Assembly: GCF_000993825.1 (NCBI RefSeq) | Contig: NZ_CP011114.1 | Span: forward strand, 3,162,001 to 3,226,000 | Source: Paenibacillus durus ATCC 35681 | Lineage (GTDB): Bacteria > Bacillota > Bacilli > Paenibacillales > Paenibacillaceae | Length of the DNA: 64,000 nucleotides | Reading direction: 5' to 3' | Shown here: in pieces, positions 55,346 through 64,000 of the stretch | Numbering within the stretch: position 1 is the first letter of the stretch | Layout: the number at the start of each line of letters is the position of its first letter | The notes under the pieces: model-generated | What the model was told of the DNA's origin: nothing | What the model saw: only the letters and a program-made list of their open reading frames with translations | The model's database searches: none | Translations under genes and position numbers: made by a program

Positions 55346-56614
55346 TCAGTTCAGCTTCCAGCTGTCCAAATACGCAACCTGCTCAGGTGTCAAGCTGTCA
55401 ATGCTGAGCCCCATGCTTTCCAGCTTGTAGCGGGCAACCTGCTCGTCCAGCTCATAAGGGACATTCTCGACCTTGACGCCGATTTTTTCATAGTTGTCAT
55501 TTACGTATTTCAGCGAGAGCGCCTGCAGCGCAAACGTCATGTCCATAATCTCCGCCGGATGACCGTCCGCCGCGCCTAAGTTGACCAGCCGTCCCTCAGC
55601 CAACAGGTACAGCTTGCGACCGTCCTTAAGCTGGTATTCCTCGATATTTTTACGGACAACGCGCTGCGTCACCGCTCTCTCTGCAAGCTCCGGCTTGTTG
55701 ACCTCCACATCAAAATGACCGGCGTTGCACATAATGGCCCCGTCCTTCATCACATCGTAATGCTGGCCCCGGATGACGTAACGGTTGCCGGTTACGGTAA
55801 CAAAGAAATCGCCCAGCTTGGCCGCTTCCAGCATCGGCAGGACATGGAAACCGTCCATATGCGCTTCAACCGCCTTAATTGCATCAACTTCTGTAACAAT
55901 AACGTTCGCCCCAAGTCCCTTGGCCCGCATGGCGACGCCTTTACCGCACCAGCCGTAACCGACAACCACGACTGTCTTGCCCGCTACCATCAGATTAGTC
56001 GTACGGATAATGCCGTCCCAAGCGGACTGGCCGGTTCCGTAGCGGTTATCGAACAGATGCTTGCAGTATGCATCATTGACGGCAACCATCGGGAATTTCA
56101 GCACACCCTGCTTCTGCAGAGCTTTCAGCCGGATAATACCGGTCGTTGTCTCCTCCGCGCCGCCGCGGATGTTCACCATCAGGTCAGGCCGCTCGGAATG
56201 CAGCAGCGTCGCAAAATCGCCGCCGTCGTCAATAATCAGGTCGGGCTTGCTTTCCAGCGCCTTGATGTTGAGCGCCTTGAACTCCTCGGGTGTCGGATTG
56301 TATTTGGCAAATACGGTAATGCCGTCTTCAACCAGAGCGGCACAGACGTCGTCCTGCGTGGACAGCGGGTTCGAGCCGGTAATCGTTACCTCGGCACCGC
56401 CGGCCTGCACAACCTTGGCCAAGTAAGCCGTTTTGGCTTCCAAATGCAGCGTTATGGATACTTTCAGCCCTTTGAACGGCTGTTCCGCTTCGAACTGCTC
56501 TCGGATACGGTTTAACACGGGCATATGCTGGCGGACCCAGTCAATTTTGAGATGTCCGTCTGGAGCGAGTGACATATCGGCTACAATACTATTTTGCTTG
56601 GATAGGGAACTCAT
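55346..56614 (-). CDS. ahcY: Adenosylhomocysteinase
   Basis: NAD-dependent hydrolysis of S-adenosylhomocysteine to adenosine and homocysteine. The 422-residue length is that of the short (archaeal/Thermotoga-type) form. Motifs: [27 protein letters not shown], the NAD loop [11 protein letters not shown] and [10 protein letters not shown]. Many Bacillus use Mtn/LuxS instead, so AhcY marks a different route for methyl-cycle salvage. AGGAGG precedes the start. Confidence 0.95.
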   Translation of the reverse strand: MSSLSKQNSIVADMSLAPDGHLKIDWVRQHMPVLNRIREQFEAEQPFKGLKVSITLHLEAKTAYLAKVVQAGGAEVTITGSNPLSTQDDVCAALVEDGITVFAKYNPTPEEFKALNIKALESKPDLIIDDGGDFATLLHSERPDLMVNIRGGAEETTTGIIRLKALQKQGVLKFPMVAVNDAYCKHLFDNRYGTGQSAWDGIIRTTNLMVAGKTVVVVGYGWCGKGVAMRAKGLGANVIVTEVDAIKAVEAHMDGFHVLPMLEAAKLGDFFVTVTGNRYVIRGQHYDVMKDGAIMCNAGHFDVEVNKPELAERAVTQRVVRKNIEEYQLKDGRKLYLLAEGRLVNLGAADGHPAEIMDMTFALQALSLKYVNDNYEKIGVKVENVPYELDEQVARYKLESMGLSIDSLTPEQVAYLDSWKLN

Positions 56615-56652
56615 TAGATAACCTCCTGATCGCTATTTATGATATTAACTTC

Positions 56653-58278
56653 TTACATATAGATAATCCGGTGCGTCCCGCTGTAATCTGTGGGGAGCTC
56701 CATCAGCCCGTCAAGCCAGGATCGGCCGTATCGGTTCAAATAATAGATGATATTGTAAACTCGTTCCTGCAGTCTGCCCAGCGGCATAAGCGAACGTTCA
56801 ATCCGCTCCCACTGCCGCAGCGCGGCTTCATTCTGTTTTGCCATTGCGTCCTGCACTTTATTTTGCAAGAAGGAAATTTGATCCAGTATTTTCTCCTTGT
56901 TGCTGCCCCCAAGCTTGACAAGTCCGGCCTGGACCGTGCCGATTTGTTCGATAAGAGGGTCGTACATCGCGGAAAAAGCGGCTTTCGCCTCCTCGAACCT
57001 TCTGCCAAGCTCCAGCTCGTCCTGCGCTTCAAGCCACCGCCGCTTCTTGTCCTCCAGTCTACCTTGGACATCGGCGAAAGTCAGTCCGTATTTCTCTAAA
57101 TGCTTATGCAGCGTGCCTTCCACGATAGTAAAAGACATGCGGGGAATAATCAGCGGCATCCGCAGCCCCATATGTGCAAACGCCCGGCCGGTAATCCCCC
57201 AGTATGAGATCTCGCCTTGTCCAAGCACCGTTGCCAACACTGGCAGAAGATAATCCTGCATCAGCGGCCGTGTCAACACATTGTTGCTGAAACGATCGGG
57301 GTGCCGGTCCAGAAGATCCAGCAGCTCCTCGCGGGAAAAAGAAACAGTGCCTTTACGGTCGGTGAATAATCCGTCCTTCTTGATCAGCAGCAGCCGCGCT
57401 CCTTCATGAATATAAAAAAGATTCGCTCCGCCAGCCGTCACATCGGCCTGAAGCTGAAACCCTCCCTCCTTAATGTCGGCAGCCGTCTTATGGTAGGAGG
57501 CTTCAAGCATATCATTGTTCTCGATCAGCGAGCGGAAGAACGGCTGCTCCAGCCGCCGCAGCGCCGGGTCCGCCGAATCCAGCAGCACCAGGCCGTATTT
57601 GCCGAACAGCGAACCCATAATTTCCGCAAAAGCGCAGCTCATGCTGCCGCCTGAGGCAGCGCCCCGCATTAGTTCCATCATTTCCGCCTTAAATTCACTC
57701 TCCTGAAGTAGTTCTTCCAGCTGTTCTAGCGGGCGGCGCCAATGGTCCTCTTCCAATTCAATATGGCTGACCGGGGAATGCCCCGCATCCGGATGCTCGA
57801 TTCTCAATTTCGTTACTTCCCCCGACCGGTTCAGCACATATGTATGATTAACCTCATCCCAATCGTGGTCCTCGCCAGCAATCCAGAAAAGGGGGACGAC
57901 CGGCCGGTCCAGCTCCCGGCTCGCTTCTCGCGCGGCAAGAATAGCCGTGACCGCTTTATAGATAACAAGGAGCGGGCCTGTAAACAGGCCGCTTTGCTGT
58001 CCGCCGGCAACGACAAGCGTCTCCGGCTGTTCCAGCAGATCGAGCGATATTCTTACCTTCTCATGGTTATTATACCTTGAGTTATAGGCCCGCAGCACTT
58101 CCGCAAGTTGGCTGCGGTCAGCCCGGAGGCTCTCGCTTTGATCCAGCCAAACGGCGCGCTGCTTCTTGTTCTCAAGCGTAAAATTGCCGCCGTATAAATG
58201 AGCGACCGTTTCATAGCTGTGCATGAACCCTCGGGCGAGCGCCGATCCGCCCGGCAGCGGCTCCGGTACAACATTCAT
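56653..58278 (-). CDS. bshC: Bacillithiol biosynthesis cysteine-adding enzyme BshC
   Basis: A 541-residue BshC (YllA) protein, thought to add cysteine to glucosaminyl-malate in bacillithiol synthesis. Visible motifs are VVAGGQQSGLFTGPLLVIYK, PLFWIAGEDHDWDEVNHTY (in part WIAGEDHDWDEVNH) and a C-terminal coiled coil with FLQNKVQDAMAKQNE. It is upstream of the dcw cluster as in B. subtilis, with ahcY inserted between it and mraZ. Confidence 0.94.
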   Translation of the reverse strand: MNVVPEPLPGGSALARGFMHSYETVAHLYGGNFTLENKKQRAVWLDQSESLRADRSQLAEVLRAYNSRYNNHEKVRISLDLLEQPETLVVAGGQQSGLFTGPLLVIYKAVTAILAAREASRELDRPVVPLFWIAGEDHDWDEVNHTYVLNRSGEVTKLRIEHPDAGHSPVSHIELEEDHWRRPLEQLEELLQESEFKAEMMELMRGAASGGSMSCAFAEIMGSLFGKYGLVLLDSADPALRRLEQPFFRSLIENNDMLEASYHKTAADIKEGGFQLQADVTAGGANLFYIHEGARLLLIKKDGLFTDRKGTVSFSREELLDLLDRHPDRFSNNVLTRPLMQDYLLPVLATVLGQGEISYWGITGRAFAHMGLRMPLIIPRMSFTIVEGTLHKHLEKYGLTFADVQGRLEDKKRRWLEAQDELELGRRFEEAKAAFSAMYDPLIEQIGTVQAGLVKLGGSNKEKILDQISFLQNKVQDAMAKQNEAALRQWERIERSLMPLGRLQERVYNIIYYLNRYGRSWLDGLMELPTDYSGTHRIIYM

Positions 58279-58377
58279 CTTAAGCTGCCCCCTGTTCTCA
58301 AACTTCTTAACTGATTGTATCCAATGGAGAACGCCGCGTCAAAGATCATTCTCAAAATTCATCATTAATTGACAAGA

Positions 58378-58470
58378 AGAAACGGCTGCGCCGTCCTGTT
58401 AGGGACGGTATCGTTTCTCGTAGAAATATAAGGCAAATGATAAGCGCGAAGCTTATACGTTCTTATATTT
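58378..58470 (+). repeat. Dispersed two-hairpin repeat, copy A
   Basis: First hairpin: AGAAACG...CGTTTCT (58378-58384 with 58412-58418) around CCGTCC...GGACGG. Second hairpin: AAATATAAG (58424-58432) with CTTATATTT (58462-58470) around GATAAGC-GCGAA-GCTTATA. The total is 93 bp. It matches copy B at most positions. Confidence 0.8.
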
Positions 58471-58472
58471 TG

Positions 58473-58514
58473 AAAAAACGGGATTTCCGGCGCTCCTTCA
58501 AGAGCTGCCGGAAA
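58473..58514 (-). terminator. Terminator of the opp operon
   Basis: On the minus strand TTTCCGGC-AGCTC and GAGC-GCCGGAAA form a long stem, followed by TCCCG and six T. It stands about 60 bases after oppF and next to repeat copy A. Confidence 0.8.
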
Positions 58515-58572
58515 CCCCGGAACTTTCAAGTATTTTCCCATCGGACAAGAGAGTTCAGGCTCTGCCCGAAAC

Positions 58573-59493
58573 TTAGGCGTATGCCTTGGCTACCCAGTGG
58601 CCTTTCGAAACCTCAACCAGCTTCGTTTCTTCTTCGCTGGTCTTCGCGTCAGCCGAGAAAATCGGGCTGGCCAGCTCATCATGCATATGCAGGCGTTTCT
58701 TGTTGACCTCAATTTCCGGATCGGGAATCGGAATAGCTGACAAGAGCGTTTTGGTATAAGGATGAATCGGGTTGGCGTACAGTTCTTCACTCTCGGCCAG
58801 CTCAACCATCTTACCCAGATACATGACCGCCACGCGGTCGCTGATATGCTTAACCATGGACAAATCATGCGCAATGAACAGATAGGTCAGACCCAGACGG
58901 CCCTGAAGCTCTTTCAGCAGGTTGACGACCTGAGCCTGAATCGACACGTCAAGCGCTGAAATCGGTTCGTCGCAGACGATGAATTTTGGATTTACCGCAA
59001 GCGCGCGGGCAATCCCGATCCGCTGGCGCTGGCCGCCGGAGAATTCATGCGGATACCGCGTTGCATGGTCATGGTTAAGACCAACCATATCGAGCAGTTC
59101 CTCGATCCGTTTCTTCCGCTCAGCGCGGCTGCCGGCCATTTTATGGATATCCAGCGCTTCGCCGATAATATCCGAAACCGTAAATCGCGGGTTAAGCGAC
59201 GCGTAAGGGTCCTGGAAGATCATCTGCATGTCGCGGCGCATAGCTTTCATTTTCCCTGGAGACAGTTTGTAAATGTCCGTACCGTTAAACTTAACGCTGC
59301 CGGCGGTCGGTTCGTACAGACGCAGGACCGTACGGCCCGCTGTCGTTTTTCCGCAGCCTGACTCGCCTACCATTCCGAGCGTCTCACCTTCGCGGATCGA
59401 GAAGTTGATATTATCGACCGCTCTGAGCACCTTGCCTTGGCCTACATTAAAATATTTCTTGAGGCCTTCCACCTCAATCAGTTGCTTGCTCAA
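58573..59493 (-). CDS. oppF: Oligopeptide ABC transporter ATPase (OppF-like)
   Basis: Second ATPase of a peptide importer. The 306 residues have Walker [10 protein letters not shown], signature [15 protein letters not shown], Walker [13 protein letters not shown] and the C-terminal Opp/Dpp extension ([15 protein letters not shown]). It overlaps oppD by four bases. The short C-terminal Cys cluster of some OppF proteins is missing. Dipeptide (Dpp) or nickel transport is the alternative, since substrate cannot be read from the ATPase. Confidence 0.9.
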   Translation of the reverse strand: MSKQLIEVEGLKKYFNVGQGKVLRAVDNINFSIREGETLGMVGESGCGKTTAGRTVLRLYEPTAGSVKFNGTDIYKLSPGKMKAMRRDMQMIFQDPYASLNPRFTVSDIIGEALDIHKMAGSRAERKKRIEELLDMVGLNHDHATRYPHEFSGGQRQRIGIARALAVNPKFIVCDEPISALDVSIQAQVVNLLKELQGRLGLTYLFIAHDLSMVKHISDRVAVMYLGKMVELAESEELYANPIHPYTKTLLSAIPIPDPEIEVNKKRLHMHDELASPIFSADAKTSEEETKLVEVSKGHWVAKAYA

Positions 59494-60485
59494 GATTGTT
59501 GCACCTCCTTGGCCATCGGGTGCAGATTCCAGCAGCGCGCCGTATGCGTATCGCTGAATTCCGTAGTGCCCGGATCGATTCTTTCGCAGATTGCCATCGC
59601 TTCACTGCAGCGCGCGGTGAATGGGCAGCCGATCGGCGGTTTGATCAGATCGGGCGGCGTGCCGACGATCGGGATCAAAGGCTCGCCTTTCTTCTGGTCC
59701 AGACGCGGCATCGAACGAAGCAGCCCCTTCGTGTACGGGTGCTGCGGATTTTTGAAAATTTCCCATCTTGTTCCTGTTTCCACCACTTCACCCGCGTACA
59801 TGACGATAACCCGGTCGCACATGCCGGCGACAACGCCAAGGTCATGCGTAATCAGAATGATGGAGGTGCCGAGCTTTTGCTGCATATCCTTCATAACGTC
59901 CATGATCTGCGCCTGGATCGTTACGTCGAGCGCCGTTGTCGGCTCGTCCGCAATAAGCAGCGCCGGACGGCAAGCCAGAGCAATCGCGATCATCACCCGC
60001 TGCCGCATACCGCCGGAAAATTCATGGGGATATTGATTAAAGCGGGCCTCGGCATTCTTGATGCCGACAAGCTTCAACATTTCAATGCCTTGCTTGGTCG
60101 CATCGGCCGCTGACATTTTCTGATGTTTGATCAATACTTCCGTGATTTGCTTGCCCACTTTGATCGTGGGGTTAAGAGAGGTCATCGGGTCTTGAAATAT
60201 CATGCCAATGTCTTTGCCGCGAATAGCTTCCATTTCTTTGATGCTTTTCTTGAGAATATCCTGTCCCTGAAAAATGATTTCGCCCTTCTTGACTTTCGAT
60301 GGCGGCGATGGGATCAGCCGCATAATCGATTGAGCGGTAACGCTCTTTCCGCTGCCGGACTCGCCGACGATCGCTACCGTTTCCCCTTTGCCGATCTCGA
60401 AGTTCATACCACGGACGGCCTGTACTTCACCGCCCTTTACAAAAAACGAAACATGCAAATCTTTTATCTGTAAAATTGGGTCCAT
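59490..60485 (-). CDS. oppD: Oligopeptide ABC transporter ATPase (OppD-like)
   Basis: A 331-residue ATPase with Walker [10 protein letters not shown], signature [15 protein letters not shown], Walker [13 protein letters not shown], and the C-terminal [20 protein letters not shown] cluster that ligates an Fe-S centre in OppD/DppD. It couples ATP hydrolysis to transport with OppF. It starts 13 bases after oppC. Confidence 0.92.
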   Translation of the reverse strand: MDPILQIKDLHVSFFVKGGEVQAVRGMNFEIGKGETVAIVGESGSGKSVTAQSIMRLIPSPPSKVKKGEIIFQGQDILKKSIKEMEAIRGKDIGMIFQDPMTSLNPTIKVGKQITEVLIKHQKMSAADATKQGIEMLKLVGIKNAEARFNQYPHEFSGGMRQRVMIAIALACRPALLIADEPTTALDVTIQAQIMDVMKDMQQKLGTSIILITHDLGVVAGMCDRVIVMYAGEVVETGTRWEIFKNPQHPYTKGLLRSMPRLDQKKGEPLIPIVGTPPDLIKPPIGCPFTARCSEAMAICERIDPGTTEFSDTHTARCWNLHPMAKEVQQS

Positions 60486-60498
60486 TATCGTTCACCTC

Positions 60499-61446
60499 CT
60501 ATTTCTTCAGTTTAGGGTCAAGCGCGTCGCGAAGGCCGTCACCAAAAATGTTAAACGCCAGCATGGTCACACTGATCAAAATTGCCGGGAACAGCATACG
60601 CCATGGGAATGCCAGCCAGCCGGTCAGCGCGTCACTGATCATGGAACCGAGCGAGGCTCTAGGTGCTTGTACGCCGAGTCCAAGGAAGCTCAAGAATGCT
60701 TCGGCAAAGATTGCATTTGGAACGGACAGCGTAACCGTTACGATAATCGGTCCAATAGCGTTCGGAAGCAGATGCTTGAACAGCAGGCGTGCGGAACCTG
60801 CACCCATTGATCGCGACGCCAGCACATACTCGCGGTTCTTGAGCTGCATAATCTCGCCGCGTACAATCCACGACATGTTAATCCAGCCCGTAATCGTCAG
60901 CGCCAGGATGATCGTCCACAAGCTTGGCTCCAGCACGACCAGAAGCAAAATAACGACCAGAAGATATGGAATGGAGTACAAAACCTCAGAAATTTTGTTC
61001 ATGATGCTGTCCGTACGTCCACCGAAGAATCCCATGATCCCGCCGTATACTACACCGATGAGAAGGTCAATCAGAGCTGCGGCCAGACCTACGATCAGGG
61101 AAATTCGCGCACCGTGCCAGGTGCGGACGAACACGTCGCGGCCCAGTTCGTCGGTGCCGAACCAGTGTTCAGCGTTCGGGGGTACGTTCGTATTCAAATA
61201 GTCATTGGAGTAATAATCAAACTTCGTAATATGCGGACCGATAATAGCACCGATAATAATCAATACGAGCAGGCCCAGCGAGACCATGGCCATTTTGTTC
61301 TGGCGCAGCCGCTGCCAAGCGTCCTGCCACGCCGACAGACTTTCGCGTTCAATGACTTCCGCCTGCTTCTCATCCACGCCAATCTTGCGGAAATCTTCGG
61401 GCTTCAGGTTAACGCCCGATGGATCCATATTTTGTTCAGATGCCAC
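60499..61446 (-). CDS. oppC: Oligopeptide ABC transporter permease (OppC-like)
   Basis: A 315-residue permease with six predicted spans and the OppC N-terminal extension. The binding-protein-dependent EAA-type loop is seen as YVLASRSMGAGSARLLFKHL. HWFGTDELGRDVFVRTWHGA is the OppC/DppC signature. It lies three bases after oppB. Confidence 0.92.
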   Translation of the reverse strand: MASEQNMDPSGVNLKPEDFRKIGVDEKQAEVIERESLSAWQDAWQRLRQNKMAMVSLGLLVLIIIGAIIGPHITKFDYYSNDYLNTNVPPNAEHWFGTDELGRDVFVRTWHGARISLIVGLAAALIDLLIGVVYGGIMGFFGGRTDSIMNKISEVLYSIPYLLVVILLLVVLEPSLWTIILALTITGWINMSWIVRGEIMQLKNREYVLASRSMGAGSARLLFKHLLPNAIGPIIVTVTLSVPNAIFAEAFLSFLGLGVQAPRASLGSMISDALTGWLAFPWRMLFPAILISVTMLAFNIFGDGLRDALDPKLKK

Positions 61447-61449
61447 TCT

Positions 61450-62382
61450 TTAGCCCTCCTTTCCCCCGGTCAATTTGATACGCGGATCCACAAATACATA
61501 AGCAATGTCTGTAATAAAGCGAGTTACCATTAACAGAATACCGTAGAAGATCGTAATTCCCATAATGATCGGATAGTCGCGTGTACTTATCGCTTCGACG
61601 AACTGCTTGCCGATGCCGCCAATGCCGAAGATCTGCTCGATTACGACGGAGCCGGTAACGATGTTAGCCGTCATTGGTCCCAGATAAGTCACGACCGGTA
61701 AAATGCCGTTACGCAGCACGTGGCGGAAGAGGATAACGATCCAGCTAAGACCTTTGGCCTTCGCCGTCTTGATATAATCCGCATGCAGCACTTCAAGCAT
61801 GCTGGATCGGGTCAGCCTGGCGATAAAAGCAATCGGCTGCGCCGACAATGCAGCGACTGGAAGCACATAGTCTAAAGGATCATTAAAGCCCATGACATCA
61901 ACCCAACCCAGCTTTGAAGCAAAAACATACTGCAGCACCGTGGCAAGCACAAAGCTTGGTACCGCTATTCCAAGAACCGCCAGTACCATCGCCGCGGTGT
62001 CGATAAATTTGCGGTGGTAGAGCGCCGCCAGCATCCCCAGAAAAATACCGACAATAATCGACACGATAATAGCGACAAGCCCCAACTTCAGTGAAGCGGA
62101 GAACGTCTGTCCAATAATATGTGATACGTCCTGATTCAAGCGTTTCATGGAAACTCCAAAATCACCTTGCACAATGTTACCCAAATATTTAAGATACTGC
62201 TGGGAGACGGGCTTGTCCAGACCGTACTGTTCATACAGCCGCTGGCGGATTTCGTCCGGTATTTTCTTCTCGGATGTGAACGGATCACCCGGAATAGCCT
62301 TCATCAGAAAAAACGTTGCTGAGATCAGCACAAACAGGGAAACCAGCATATAAAAAAACTTATTCGCAATATAGCGTACCAT
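61450..62382 (-). CDS. oppB: Oligopeptide ABC transporter permease (OppB-like)
   Basis: A 310-residue permease with six spans: MVRYIANKFFYMLVSLFVLI at the start, the EAA-type loop DYIKTAKAKGLSWIVILFRH and a C-terminal YVFVDPRIKL. GAAGGAGGTG lies nine bases before the chosen ATG. It is the first gene of the operon. No binding-protein gene (oppA) precedes it; a repeat and an IS occupy that place. Confidence 0.92.
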   Translation of the reverse strand: MVRYIANKFFYMLVSLFVLISATFFLMKAIPGDPFTSEKKIPDEIRQRLYEQYGLDKPVSQQYLKYLGNIVQGDFGVSMKRLNQDVSHIIGQTFSASLKLGLVAIIVSIIVGIFLGMLAALYHRKFIDTAAMVLAVLGIAVPSFVLATVLQYVFASKLGWVDVMGFNDPLDYVLPVAALSAQPIAFIARLTRSSMLEVLHADYIKTAKAKGLSWIVILFRHVLRNGILPVVTYLGPMTANIVTGSVVIEQIFGIGGIGKQFVEAISTRDYPIIMGITIFYGILLMVTRFITDIAYVFVDPRIKLTGGKEG

Positions 62383-62510
62383 GCCCGTCAACACCTCCTT
62401 CGACATTTTTTTCACAACATAATATGATTTTATGCAATTATTGACCAGTTGTCCACGATTCTATATTTTGTAATTTATATATAATTTTTACAAGTGATAA
62501 ACATGTAAGA

Positions 62511-62602
62511 AGAAACGACTGTACCGTCCTGATAGGGGACGTCATCCGTTTCTCGAAAAATATAAGGCAAAGGATAAGCGCGCAGTTTGTAAGTTTATAT
62601 TT
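62511..62602 (+). repeat. Dispersed two-hairpin repeat, copy B
   Basis: AGAAACG (62511-62517) pairs with CGTTTCT (62547-62553) around CGTCC...GGACG. AAATATAAG (62558-62566) pairs with TTATATTT (62595-62602) around GATAAGC. Same orientation as copy A, so the two copies bracket the opp operon. It ends nine bases before the transposase stop codon. Confidence 0.8.
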
Positions 62603-62611
62603 CAAAAAAAA

Positions 62612-63219
62612 CTACGACTGCCCGTTTAGCAAACAAACCCGTTGTTCAAGGCGAGCCAAGTACAAATTCGGGTTTCGACGAAAGCGGAGTCGTTGTACAC
62701 CTTCCAACAGACGGGATTCCCACTGACTCCGTTCTTGGCGGTAGGAGGCATATTCTACATGTCGGAGTCGACTTAAAAGGTCGGCTTGGTCCAGGGCATC
62801 ATCCACCCAGACAATAAATTCTCCATTGCGCCAAATGTAACGGTTCCAACTACGCAGCCCCGTCATTCGACGGTGACGTGTCTTGGTCTGACGAAAATAT
62901 CGTTCATGGTCATTGTTGGTTCGGGGCAGATAAGAGGTGTCATAACACGCAAAGAGGCCCTCCCAAAACCCCTCTGTATATCGCCGGAAATTGGTAACCA
63001 TAATCACATCCTCTTCGCGAGTATACGTATTCTCCAGTTCGTCTCTTAGCCATTGCATCTGCAGACGGACGGAGGCAGCGGTTTGTCCCGGTTTGGGATT
63101 TAGAATATGGGCGGCATCCTCGAGAGGACGAAGCCAGCGCTTCACCGCCTCATATTGAGGATGGAAGGTCTCGAGCTTCTCAAAAAGCTTCAGCAGCTTC
63201 CCGTTGAATCGGAGCCCCC
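62612..63219 (-). CDS. Transposase, C-terminal frame (-1)
   Basis: This frame continues the transposase after the A6G5 run: RFNGKLLKLFEKLETF, then RWLRPLEDAAHIL, and the likely catalytic Glu in TNNDHERYFRQTKTRHRRMTG, a form seen around the Glu of many DDE transposases. It has no ribosome site or start of its own near 63219. It must therefore be made by frameshifting from the upstream frame, or the transposase is inactive. Confidence 0.65.
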
Positions 63220-63969
63220 TTTTTTAGAGCAGCGTTTCAGTGATTTCTGGATCGCCTTTGCCCCTTCGTAAACCCGGATACCGGGAAGATCCAGAGGCGG
63301 ATTGCCATCTTCCAGCAAAATGGAGCGTACGGCCGCCAGGTATTCCTTGGTAATCTCGGCTTCGTCGGAGGATTCGCACTGCACTTGTTTTTCCAATTCA
63401 CGGATACCGCGCAAGTTTTTCTTAATGCCTGTCTTGAGTTTTCGGTCAAGCTCCATGACAGGTTTGGCAATGTCCTTTAGGTAGTGGTACTGACAGTACT
63501 GGTACGGGATGTCCGGCCACAGCCCGGACATCGCCAGACGGATCGAATGTTGGCCATCGCTGAGGAGTCCAATGACGGGAAAGCCTAACTGTTCCACCGG
63601 TTCGAGTAGACGCTTCAATTCTTCCGCGCTGCCGCTTTTCAAGTTTTTAGCTGCCAAAATGCTGCCGCTAAATCCTTCCCGCACCACGTACAGCGTCTCG
63701 TTTCCCTTTTCGGGTTGAACTCCATCCATGGAAAGAAGCAGACCGCCATATTCCCGTACGACATCTGCCAACTTCTCGCGAAGATGGTCGGTCACCGAAG
63801 CACGGAGCAAGGTGAGATAGCGTTCGTACAGCCGCATACAATTGCGCTCAGAGGTCACGACACCTCGTTGGTTCAATTCCTCGTTTAGTTCCGCAAGGGT
63901 GTAGTGGTGCTTGAAGCGAAGCTCGCCAACGAGCGCAAGCACATCGAAGCCATAAGACGTGTGTTTCAT
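63190..63969 (-). CDS. Transposase, N-terminal frame
   Basis: A 259-residue frame with an N-terminal helix-turn-helix region (HYTLAELNEELNQRGVV) and two catalytic aspartates in LLLSMDGVQPEKGNETL (Asp82) and VIGLLSDGQHSIRLA (Asp138). Beyond LKRCSKK the frame runs into a short unrelated tail and a stop. The third acidic residue lies in the next frame. The IS family was not recognised. Confidence 0.7.
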   Translation of the reverse strand: MKHTSYGFDVLALVGELRFKHHYTLAELNEELNQRGVVTSERNCMRLYERYLTLLRASVTDHLREKLADVVREYGGLLLSMDGVQPEKGNETLYVVREGFSGSILAAKNLKSGSAEELKRLLEPVEQLGFPVIGLLSDGQHSIRLAMSGLWPDIPYQYCQYHYLKDIAKPVMELDRKLKTGIKKNLRGIRELEKQVQCESSDEAEITKEYLAAVRSILLEDGNPPLDLPGIRVYEGAKAIQKSLKRCSKKGGSDSTGSC

Positions 63970-64000
63970 AACTAAAGCATCAGCTTGGGCTGAACGATAA

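Larger units (their letters stand above)
62603..64000 (-). mobile_element. Insertion sequence, cut by the window end
   Basis: The element carries a DDE transposase in two frames (63190-63969 and 62612-63219). Its left end lies between repeat copy B and the stop at 62612; the right end is outside the window or within its last 30 bases. I could not see matching terminal inverted repeats or a target duplication. The family is not assigned. Confidence 0.7.

Overview
The window looks like a chromosomal segment of an endospore-forming Bacillota of the Paenibacillus type. The evidence is gene order and content: a complete dcw cluster that includes spoVD and spoVE, then spoIIGA-sigE-sigG, the ylmC-to-divIVA block and ileS; a PyrR-controlled pyrimidine operon; LL-diaminopimelate aminotransferase together with a meso-DAP-type MurE; and BshC for bacillithiol. 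Most genes lie on the minus strand, so the biological order runs from right to left.

Region 1 (1-5.6 kb) is accessory and patchy. It holds a ferritin-like protein, a His-rich YmaF-like protein, a GlsB/YeaQ membrane protein and the C-terminal remnant of a phage-type DNA methyltransferase. An AT-rich secreted coiled-coil protein follows, behind a hairpin-rich leader, with a 51-residue membrane peptide after it. Next come a truncated group II intron sitting on a terminator, a twice-frameshifted DUF1684 gene and two small ORFs. Region 2 (5.6-15.5 kb) has two tRNA genes with their own promoter, then the pyr operon pyrR-pyrB-pyrC-carA-carB-pyrF-pyrE, read from a promoter near 15.46 kb through a PyrR attenuator. 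Region 3 (15.5-19.3 kb) carries dapL, an RluD-type pseudouridine synthase, lspA and yteA.

Region 4 (19.4-23.6 kb) is the most interesting: a plus-strand four-gene cluster behind a cyclic-di-GMP-I (GEMM-I) riboswitch and terminator. It encodes a ThDP-dependent acetolactate-synthase-like enzyme, a carboxymuconolactone-decarboxylase-like protein, a small protein with a possible STAS-like fold, and a KAS III-like enzyme that keeps its Cys but lacks the usual His and Asn. A second promoter region with Spo0A-box-like sites lies inside the cluster. It may be a small biosynthetic pathway tied to the c-di-GMP/sporulation decision; the product is unknown.

Region 5 (23.6-28.6 kb) holds a DUF5665 protein and a type-2 ileS with its T-box leader. 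Between T-box and ileS lies an unusual ~890-bp GC-rich insertion with 62-bp inverted terminal repeats and six ~88-bp tandem repeats. Region 6 (28.6-54.9 kb) is the division, wall and sporulation cluster from mraZ to divIVA, with a MraZ operator at its head and a spoIIG-type long-spacer promoter in the middle. Region 7 (55-64 kb) has ahcY, bshC, an oppBCDF transporter without its binding protein, three copies of a two-hairpin dispersed repeat, and an IS whose transposase is split by a -1 frame change at an A6G5 run.

All functional names come from reading motifs and gene order; no database search was run.
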